Assembly: GCA_030647575.1 (NCBI GenBank)
Contig: JAUSJS010000030.1
Coordinates: 1-5,681 of the forward strand
Reading direction: 5' to 3'
DNA from: Candidatus Limnocylindrales bacterium
GTDB taxonomy: Bacteria; Chloroflexota; Limnocylindria; Limnocylindrales; CSP1-4
DNA length: 5,681 bases
Positions within the stretch are counted from its first letter, which is position 1. Each line of letters starts with the position of its first letter. The notes beneath the pieces were generated by a model, which was not told the DNA's origin, searched no databases, and saw only the letters and a list, made by a program, of their open reading frames with translations. Made by a program: the position numbers and the translations under genes. This document shows, in pieces, positions 1-4,783 of the stretch.

Positions 1-741
1 TCCCGGACCGTTCCGTTCATGTCGAAGGTGACCGGCGTGCCGATGGTCGAGCTGGCCGTCCGGATCTCGCTCGGCGCGACGCTTCCGGAGCTCGGCTGGG
101 ACGGGGGACTTCTGCCCCCGCCGTCGTTCGTCGCGGTCAAGGCGCCAGCGTTCTCGACCGCCAAGCTGCGCGGGGTGGATCCGTCCGTGGGCCCCGGCAT
201 GCAGTCAACCGGCGAGGTGATCGGGATCCACACGGACCCGCGAGTCGCCCTCGCCAAGGCGCTCTTGGGAGCGGCGCTCGTTCCGCCGCGGCCGGGCGAA
301 GGCGGTGCCCTGGCGCTGGTGTCGATCGCCGACCGCGACAAGGGCACGCTGCCGCGACTGGCCGCGGCCCTGGTCAAGGCCGGCTACCGGCTGGCGGCGA
401 CTCCAGGCACCCGGGCGGCGCTGCAGGCGGCCGGCTACGAGGCGCGGGCCGTCGCCAAGCTCGGCGAGGAGCCGGATGTGGCACTCGGCGAGATCCCGAT
501 CCTGGGGCTCATCGCCTCCGGTGAGGTGCGCCTCGTCGTCAATACGCCGACGCCGCGCTCGGGGGCCGTCCGCGACGCCGCCGATATCCGCCTCGCCGCA
601 ACGGCCGAAGGGATCCTGTGCCTGACCGCGATGGAGACGGCGGTCGCGGCCGCCGAAGCCCTGGATCCGGCGATTGCCGGTCGCCTGGCGGACGTCAGAT
701 CGCTCGATGAGTGGGTGCCGCGCGGCGTCGTCGCGGTCTAG
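1..741 (+). CDS. carB: Carbamoyl-phosphate synthase large subunit, C-terminal part (5' end outside window)
   Basis: This is the last 246 residues of a protein that normally has about 1,070. CarB makes carbamoyl phosphate from bicarbonate, ATP and the ammonia supplied by CarA, feeding arginine and pyrimidine synthesis in the cytoplasm. The frame is open from base 1 and reads SRTVPF just before the first ATG (base 19), which matches the CarB block SRTVPFxSKxTGVP. That ATG is therefore internal, not a start. Next comes the conserved stretch FSTAKLRGVDPSVGP..MQSTGEV (about residues 51-74), which closes the second ATP-grasp half. An MGS-like allosteric domain follows (about 103-222). In it the DK pair, the TPGT loop (134-137), a Lys in VAKLG and the VNTPT strand (180-184) align with regions that bind UMP/ornithine effectors in E. 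coli CarB, so allosteric control may be kept. The gene ends in TAG and is convergent with the next gene. Confidence 0.96.
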   Translation, partial: SRTVPFMSKVTGVPMVELAVRISLGATLPELGWDGGLLPPPSFVAVKAPAFSTAKLRGVDPSVGPGMQSTGEVIGIHTDPRVALAKALLGAALVPPRPGEGGALALVSIADRDKGTLPRLAAALVKAGYRLAATPGTRAALQAAGYEARAVAKLGEEPDVALGEIPILGLIASGEVRLVVNTPTPRSGAVRDAADIRLAATAEGILCLTAMETAVAAAEALDPAIAGRLADVRSLDEWVPRGVVAV

Positions 742-745
742 GCGT

Positions 746-792
746 GGGGCTCGAGGCCGGTCCGGGCGTTGGTGTCCGGGAATCGAGCTCCC
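746..792 (+). terminator. Possible imperfect hairpin just after carB
   Basis: GGGGCTCGA (746-754) can pair with TCGAGCTCCC (783-792), using one G-T wobble and one bulged C, around a 28-nt loop. The loop contains two copies of TCCGGG (761-766 and 775-780). It begins five bases after the carB stop, where a transcript end is expected. No T run follows, so it is not a classical intrinsic terminator; it could be a 3'-end stabilising stem or chance pairing in GC-rich DNA. Confidence 0.25.
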
Positions 793-1085
793 GGGCCGCC
801 GTTCTGCCCAGAGGAACAAATCCCGGATGGAGGTGTCGGGCCGGGCAGCGGGCGCTGCTCCAACCGGCCCGATACGCCCAATTTGTGCGCGCCGAGGCCG
901 ATTCGTTCACTCAGCAGCCGCGCGACGGGGAATTCGGGCGGATTTCGTGCGTTCCGGACGCCGATCGGCCCACCCAGCGGCCCGGACGATGCGTATCTTG
1001 CGCAGTTTGTCCCTCCAGGAAGAACGCAGCGCTTTTCGCGGTCGGCGCCGTCCAGGCGCGCAGGAATCGAACCTCATCGACGATC

Positions 1086-1115
1086 GCCCTTGGGCCATAT
1101 TTATCGACCAAGGGC
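1086..1115. repeat. Perfect 8-bp inverted repeat with A/T-rich 14-nt loop
   Basis: GCCCTTGG (1086-1093) and its exact reverse complement CCAAGGGC (1108-1115) flank a 14-nt spacer that includes ATATTTAT, the most A/T-rich stretch in the gap. It can form a hairpin on either strand or serve as a dyad binding site. No T tract follows on either side, which argues against an intrinsic terminator. Function is unknown. Confidence 0.55.
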
Positions 1116-1240
1116 AATGGGGCACTGGTGGCCGGCGGCGGCTGTGCTCGGCACGACCATCCGCTCCGGGGCGCACCGCACGGCGGGCCCCAGGCACTCG
1201 CCGGCGTCCATCGGTCCGCTTGTCAGGGGACAACGTTCCC

Positions 1241-1263
1241 GGCGCGCGCGCCCCGGCCCGGGG
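1241..1263. repeat. Adjacent pure-GC palindromes downstream of the membrane-protein gene
   Basis: GGCGCGCGCGCC (1241-1252) is a perfect 12-bp palindrome. It partly overlaps CCCCGGCCCGGGG (1251-1263), which is palindromic around one central base. With the hairpin at 1262-1283 they form a continuous block of self-complementary GC sequence in the 3' trailer of the minus-strand operon. It may act in transcript ending or as a structural barrier between converging polymerases; that role is inferred. Confidence 0.45.
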
Positions 1264-1283
1264 GGCCTGGGGTGCGGGGCCCC
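1262..1283 (-). terminator. GC-only hairpin overlapping the stop codon of the membrane-protein gene
   Basis: GGGGCC (1262-1267) pairs with GGCCCC (1278-1283) around a 10-nt loop. On the minus strand the stem starts inside the TAG stop codon (1283-1285). All six pairs are G-C, so the stem should be stable despite being short. There is no U run after it on the minus strand, so it is at best a non-canonical terminator or 3'-protecting stem. Confidence 0.3.
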
Positions 1284-2644
1284 TAGCTCGGATTCACCAC
1301 GATCGCCTGGCCGAGCGACCAGAGGGTCAGCGTCGTCAGCCCGACCATCACGACGGCCAGCGGGACCTGTCGCAGCCGGAGGCCTCCGGCGTCCAGCTCT
1401 GGCGGTGCTTGGGCGGCAGCCACGACATGGCCGCCCCAGGCGCCGAGCATGTGACCGCCGACCACCGCGGCGAGTTGCGCCGTCCAGACCAGACCCGGCG
1501 GCAGGAAGGCGCCACTCGGCTCGTGGAACGCGGTCCCGAACAGGTCCCACCCGCGCTGGAACGGATCCGAGATCGCGATCAGGATCCGCTGGCCGTCGAT
1601 CAGCAGATAGGTCAGGTAGTGCGCGATCAGGTAGCCAAGCGCGATCGCGAGCAGGCCCGCACCGGTCGCCGCGGTCCCCACGGTCCGGGCGACCGCCGCC
1701 GCGGCCCCGACCAAGATCCCCAGGAAGCCCAGGAGCAGGACAGTCTTCTCCAGGATGCCTGGCGCTCCGAACAGGTCAAAGAAGATCTGGGTCTGCGACA
1801 GGCCGTCGAACAGGATCGACCCGACACCGAGCGCAATGAGCGTGACGTCAGCCCACGTCCAGCCGGGCTCCAGCAGGCCGCTGGCGAACGAGCGACGCCG
1901 GAGTCGCCCATCCTCACCGGCGAGGGCGAACGGTGCGAGCCGACCGAGCAGGCGGAACCAGACCGTGAAGGTCTCGCCCCGCGAACGCCAGCCGTCCCGC
2001 CCGAACTGGGCCATCATCGCGAGGGTGAAGGCCGTGTACCCGACGAGCACGATGAACAGCGTCGCCGGGCCGGCCAGCAGGACGAGCTCGAGCCAGACGA
2101 AGGCCGCGAATCCGATCGTGGCCGGCCAGCGGCCGAGCGACGCGGGGTAGTCCGCGGGGGCCCAGCCGCCGATGCCGAGCCGGCGCAGCACACCGGCACC
2201 CATATCGTGGAGCGTCGAGAACGGATCCAGGAAGTGCCAGACCGGCCCGACGATCGCTGACAGGATCGCCAGCCCCACCCAGCCATAGACCCACAGGAAG
2301 AGGGTCGAGACGTCGCCGTCGCTTGACCCGCCGGCGATCCCCTGGGCGATGATCCATGCCCAGCCGAAGAGCCCGATCGCCTGGAGGCCCCGGCGGACGA
2401 TGGCCGGCGGGAGCGTCGCGAGGGCGCCGACCGCTGGTGGCGTGGCGCGAACGTCGCGGGTGATGACGAAGGCGAACGACAGCGCCACCGTCGTCGCGGC
2501 ACCGACCAGGTAAACGGCGAGCGGCAGACGGCTCTCGTAGGTCGCGTTCAGGCTGTGCGCGGCCACGCTCGCCGGCACGGTCAGCCCGAGCCCGATCGCC
2601 GCGCTGACCGCCGCGCCGAGGCGTGCCCGCCAGTTCAGGGTCAT
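1283..2644 (-). CDS. Polytopic membrane protein, FedA ('fenitrothion hydrolase')-like, coupled to CopC
   Basis: This is a 453-residue integral membrane protein. A signal-peptide-like start (about residues 9-29) ends in ASVAA directly before His30. About nine to ten further hydrophobic segments follow, near 42-61, 86-104, 113-134, 174-212 (two), 264-279, 301-319, 330-349, 384-400 and 427-448. Visible landmarks are WHFLDPFSTLHD (136-147), FDGLSQTQ (279-286), AHYLTYLLIDGQ (341-352) and GGHMLGAWGGH (396-406). From memory these resemble actinobacterial and chloroflexotal proteins annotated as 'fenitrothion hydrolase' after Burkholderia FedA; that substrate should not be assumed. Histidines 30, 137, 146, 342, 374, 398 and 406 lie in or near membrane segments and could bind metal or haem. 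The ATG overlaps the TGA of the upstream CopC-like gene (ATGA), with no clear ribosome binding site, so expression probably depends on translational coupling. Membrane location is well supported; a copper role is inferred from the neighbour. Confidence 0.85.
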   Translation of the reverse strand: MTLNWRARLGAAVSAAIGLGLTVPASVAAHSLNATYESRLPLAVYLVGAATTVALSFAFVITRDVRATPPAVGALATLPPAIVRRGLQAIGLFGWAWIIAQGIAGGSSDGDVSTLFLWVYGWVGLAILSAIVGPVWHFLDPFSTLHDMGAGVLRRLGIGGWAPADYPASLGRWPATIGFAAFVWLELVLLAGPATLFIVLVGYTAFTLAMMAQFGRDGWRSRGETFTVWFRLLGRLAPFALAGEDGRLRRRSFASGLLEPGWTWADVTLIALGVGSILFDGLSQTQIFFDLFGAPGILEKTVLLLGFLGILVGAAAAVARTVGTAATGAGLLAIALGYLIAHYLTYLLIDGQRILIAISDPFQRGWDLFGTAFHEPSGAFLPPGLVWTAQLAAVVGGHMLGAWGGHVVAAAQAPPELDAGGLRLRQVPLAVVMVGLTTLTLWSLGQAIVVNPS

Positions 2645-3264
2645 CCGGACGACGTCGGGCGATTACGGCGGCTGAGGAGGTAGACGGCTCCCGCCCCAAC
2701 GACGATCAGCGCAACGATGATCGGGAGGATGACGTCGCCAGCGCTGGTCGAGGCATCGACGGTGGGGGAGGGTTCGGCGCTCGGCGGCGGGCTGGCCGTT
2801 GTCGACGGTGCGGCGATCGGGGTCGCGGCCGCAGATGTGGTCGGCGAGGCGGCGGGTGCCGCGCTCGGGGGTGCGGTCGCCGGCGCGGGCGCCACGGTTA
2901 ACGAGATCGTTCCGCGCTCGAGATCCGTGTCCTCGCCGACGCTGACCCACTTGATTTCGTAATCCCCCGGTGCGAGGACCGCGTCGAGCGTGATGGTCAT
3001 CTTCGCGCCGGGCCCATCGACCGTGGCGGTCGCAACCAGGGCGTCCCCCGGGCCGAGCAGGTCAGCCTTGCTGCCATCGGCCAGCGGCGCCGAGAAGCTG
3101 AGGACGATCGGGCCATCGAACGGGGAGGGAACCGAGGCTCCATCCGCCGGGGTGGAGGTCTCCAGCTCCGCGTGCGCGGCGACCTCCGCAGGGAGGACCA
3201 GGACCAGCAAGGCGCCGATCAGCAGGGACCTGAGGCGGCCGCCGGCGCCGTTGGGGGGCATCAT
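2641..3264 (-). CDS. CopC-domain secreted or membrane-anchored protein with C-terminal TM helix
   Basis: The product has 207 residues. A signal peptide (about 10-30, ending EVAA) precedes His31; in CopC proteins the N-terminal His after cleavage is a Cu(II) ligand. The CopC beta-sandwich covers about 31-124, with the typical STPADGASVPSP (37-48), IVLSFSAPL (53-61) and LAPGDYEIKWVSV (97-109). A Pro/Ala/Ser/Thr-rich linker (125-175) leads to one membrane helix (about 178-198) and a short basic tail (SRRNR), so the domain should face outward, tethered to the membrane. In the usual SxDGH motif the His is a second ligand; here the aligned stretch is GEDTD (110-114), keeping Asp112 but having Asp114 for His. 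Tandem ATGs open the gene (3262-3264 and 3259-3261). The longer open frame upstream is rejected because the signal peptide begins here and the upstream part is antisense to the peptidase gene. It is first in a two-gene operon with the membrane protein. Confidence 0.88.
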   Translation of the reverse strand: MMPPNGAGGRLRSLLIGALLVLVLPAEVAAHAELETSTPADGASVPSPFDGPIVLSFSAPLADGSKADLLGPGDALVATATVDGPGAKMTITLDAVLAPGDYEIKWVSVGEDTDLERGTISLTVAPAPATAPPSAAPAASPTTSAAATPIAAPSTTASPPPSAEPSPTVDASTSAGDVILPIIVALIVVGAGAVYLLSRRNRPTSSG

Positions 3265-3272
3265 GGTCCCGC

Positions 3273-3278
3273 AGTGTA
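3273..3278 (-). promoter_or_regulatory. Candidate -10 box (TACACT) close to the CopC gene start
   Basis: On the minus strand TACACT fits TAnnnT and lies 8 nt before the first ATG (3264). Transcription starting about 7 nt past the box would begin at or within a few bases of the start codon, giving a leaderless or near-leaderless mRNA. No good -35 box is seen at 17-18 nt spacing. GCGGGA just ahead of the tandem ATGs is only a weak Shine-Dalgarno match, better spaced for the second ATG. Confidence 0.4.
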
Positions 3279-3375
3279 CGCAAGCACGCGCGGCGGTGCC
3301 CCCTGCCGCCTGGCACCAGATCCGGGGGCCATCCGACCCGGTCGCCCGCCGCAACCCGCGGATGGGCGCAGGCGC

Positions 3376-3381
3376 TACGAT
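3376..3381 (+). promoter_or_regulatory. Candidate -10 box (TACGAT) for the M16 peptidase operon
   Basis: TACGAT lies 52 bases before the GTG start of the first peptidase gene, within the 169-bp divergent region. It fits the TAnnnT pattern of high-GC bacteria and would leave a leader of roughly 45 nt containing the ribosome binding site. The matching -35 region (about 3353-3358, AACCCG) is poor, so this is a single-box prediction. Confidence 0.35.
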
Positions 3382-3423
3382 CCTCCGCAACCGACCGATC
3401 GCGGCCGATGCCGCTCGAACCCT

Positions 3424-3427
3424 GAGG
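3424..3427 (+). promoter_or_regulatory. Ribosome binding site (GAGG) that decides the GTG start of the M16 gene
   Basis: GAGG, within TGAGGT, lies six bases before GTG 3434-3436, a good spacing. A second in-frame GTG at 3458 has GGAGG only two bases ahead, too close. An ATG at 3430-3432 is out of frame and would open an Arg/Pro-rich shadow frame. This supports GTG 3434 as the start. Confidence 0.55.
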
Positions 3428-3433
3428 TCATGC

Positions 3434-4783
3434 GTGCCAACATTCGTCCCGGAGGTCGTGTTCAGCGACCAGCGCCTCGCCAACGGCCTGCGAGTCATCG
3501 TCGCCGAGGACCACCTCGCTCCGGTCGTCGCCGTCAACGTCTGGTACGCGGTCGGCTCCAAGCACGAGGTACCGGGCAAGACCGGCTTCGCTCACCTCTT
3601 CGAGCACGTCATGTTCCAGGGTTCGCGGCACGTTGCCAAGGCCGAGCACGTCGCCCTGATCCAGGCGGCCGGTGGGACGATGAACGGCTCGACCTGGCTC
3701 GATCGCACGAACTATTTTGAGACCCTGCCGGCCCACCAGCTGGAGCTGGGGCTGTGGCTGGAAGCGGACCGGATGGCCACCCTGCTCGACGCGCTGAGCC
3801 AGGAGAACCTCGACAACCAGCGCGAGGTGGTCAAGAACGAAAAGCGCTGGTCATATGACAACCGGCCGTATGGCTCGTGGCAGGAAAAGCTCCAGGCGCA
3901 CCTGTTCCCGCCGGAGCATCCGTACCACCACCCGACGATCGGTTCGATGGACGACCTCGATGCCGCTTCGCTGGAGGACGTCAGCGCCTTCTTCCGGACC
4001 TACTACGCGCCGAACAACGCGGTCCTGAGCGTCGTTGGCGACGTCGAGACGGCGGATGTCCTCGCGGCGGCGGAGCGATACTTTGGGCGGATCCTGGCCA
4101 ACCCGTCGATCCCGCCGCTCGGCGATCTCTCCCTGCCACCGACGCTCGGCTCCGAGCATCGTGAGACCGTCTACGACCGAGTCCCGCTGCCGCGCATCCA
4201 CGTCGGTTTCCGGGCGCCGGTGTTCGGTGACCCGCGACTCGACGCCCTCGACCTGGCCGGGCAGATCCTGGCCGGCGGCAAGGGCAGCCGGCTCAATCGT
4301 CGCCTCGTTCGTGAGGAGCGAATCGCCCAGGACGTCACCCTGTTCACCCTCGGGTTCGTCGGTGGGGCGTCCGTCTGTGCCGGCTGGGCGACCGTCCGTC
4401 CGGGCATCGATGTCGCCCGGGTCGAGGCCGCCTTCCACGAAGAGCTGCGTCGCCTCACGAGGGAGCTGGTGAGCGACGACGAGCTGGCACGGGCGAAGGC
4501 CCTGACCGAAGCCGATGAGCTGGGTTCGCTCCAGCGCGTCGAGGAGCGGGCCGACCGACTCTCGATGTACGCGACACTGTTCGACCAGCCCGGATTGATC
4601 AATCAGATGCTCCCACGCTATCTCGCGGTCACGCGCGAACAGATCCGCGACGTGGCGAGGTCCGTCTTCCGCGTCGACAATCGGCTCGTCCTGACCTATC
4701 TGCCAGAGGGACCCTCGGCGGACGACGTGGCCCTCTTGCCCGACGGCGACGGGCAGGCCGACGACGAGGAGGCGGCGGCATGA
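3434..4783 (+). CDS. M16 family zinc metallopeptidase, catalytic subunit
   Basis: The gene encodes 449 residues, the usual size for a single-chain M16B subunit (about 420-450). The inverted zinc motif HLFEH has His54 and His58 as ligands and Glu57 as the catalytic base, preceded by the family's GKTGFA. The third ligand is expected in LDNQREVVKNEKR, most likely Glu136. Other landmarks are MNGSTWLDRTNYFETLP (83-99), FFRTYYAPNNAVLSVVGDV (186-204), which leads into the second M16 domain, and GGKGSRL (281-287). The C-terminus is acidic (DDEEAAA). No signal peptide or membrane helix is visible, so it is probably cytoplasmic. Family knowledge predicts cleavage of short unfolded peptides inside a clam-shell chamber. 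The open frame extends upstream to base 2990, but that part is antisense to the CopC gene and lacks M16 similarity. The stop overlaps the ATG of a second M16 gene (ATGA), indicating a coupled two-subunit operon. The exact substrate is unknown. Confidence 0.94.
   Translation: MPTFVPEVVFSDQRLANGLRVIVAEDHLAPVVAVNVWYAVGSKHEVPGKTGFAHLFEHVMFQGSRHVAKAEHVALIQAAGGTMNGSTWLDRTNYFETLPAHQLELGLWLEADRMATLLDALSQENLDNQREVVKNEKRWSYDNRPYGSWQEKLQAHLFPPEHPYHHPTIGSMDDLDAASLEDVSAFFRTYYAPNNAVLSVVGDVETADVLAAAERYFGRILANPSIPPLGDLSLPPTLGSEHRETVYDRVPLPRIHVGFRAPVFGDPRLDALDLAGQILAGGKGSRLNRRLVREERIAQDVTLFTLGFVGGASVCAGWATVRPGIDVARVEAAFHEELRRLTRELVSDDELARAKALTEADELGSLQRVEERADRLSMYATLFDQPGLINQMLPRYLAVTREQIRDVARSVFRVDNRLVLTYLPEGPSADDVALLPDGDGQADDEEAAA
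4766..4772 (+). promoter_or_regulatory. Strong ribosome binding site (GAGGAGG) for the second M16 gene
   Basis: GAGGAGG lies seven bases before ATG 4780, inside the last codons of the first peptidase gene. It also encodes part of that protein's acidic tail. A strong site together with the ATGA overlap suggests near-stoichiometric production of the two subunits. Confidence 0.7.

Larger units (their letters stand above)
742..1282. other. Convergent intergenic gap without a supportable gene
   Basis: About 540 bp lie between the stop of carB (+) and the stop of the membrane-protein gene (-). Every open frame here gives low-complexity Arg/Pro/Ala/Ser-rich translations with no recognisable domain, and frames on both strands run through it, as expected from GC-rich sequence. 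It holds an imperfect hairpin after carB, an interrupted dyad at 984-1012, a perfect 8-bp inverted repeat at 1086-1115 and GC palindromes at 1241-1283. It contains a few A/T-rich spots unlike the flanking genes, such as the loop at 1094-1107. I see no tRNA, CRISPR or transposase remnant. Its length is generous for a simple convergent terminator region, so an unannotated small RNA or a decayed gene cannot be excluded. Confidence 0.7.

Noticed and set aside
205..819. A 204-codon minus-strand frame antisense to carB
   Set aside because: Arg-rich translation without any domain; it is a shadow of the conserved CarB frame.
984..1012. Interrupted dyad GGAC..TGCG..CGCA..GTCC as a terminator or operator
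   Set aside because: Two 4-bp stems with asymmetric spacing and no T run; easily met by chance at this GC content.
1063..1073. tRNA or tmRNA remnant suggested by a minus-strand GGTTCGATTCC
   Set aside because: The flanking bases pair for only about three base pairs. No acceptor stem, anticodon arm or CCA end can be drawn around it.
911..1117. A 68-codon minus-strand frame with a TTG start, beginning PLVDKYGPRAIVDEVRFLRAW
   Set aside because: The first 20 residues look protein-like, but the rest is Arg/Pro/Ser-rich with no domain. There is no clear ribosome binding site and the start lies in the 1086-1115 dyad. A degraded gene is possible but not supportable.
674..2260. A 528-codon plus-strand open frame running from the end of carB through the gap and antisense to the membrane-protein gene
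   Set aside because: The translation is Arg/Pro/Gly/Gln-rich with no domain. It is the complement of a well-supported membrane protein plus GC-rich spacer, so it is a frame artefact.
2990..3433. Upstream extension of the first M16 gene
   Set aside because: It is antisense to the CopC gene and lacks M16 similarity. The conserved N-terminal strand begins just after GTG 3434, which has a good ribosome binding site.
3265..3579. Upstream extension of the CopC-like gene
   Set aside because: It would place about 105 residues before an evident signal peptide and is partly antisense to the M16 gene.
3851..4438. A 195-codon minus-strand frame antisense to the first M16 gene
   Set aside because: Asp/Arg/Gly-rich mirror of a conserved peptidase coding region; no start context or domain.
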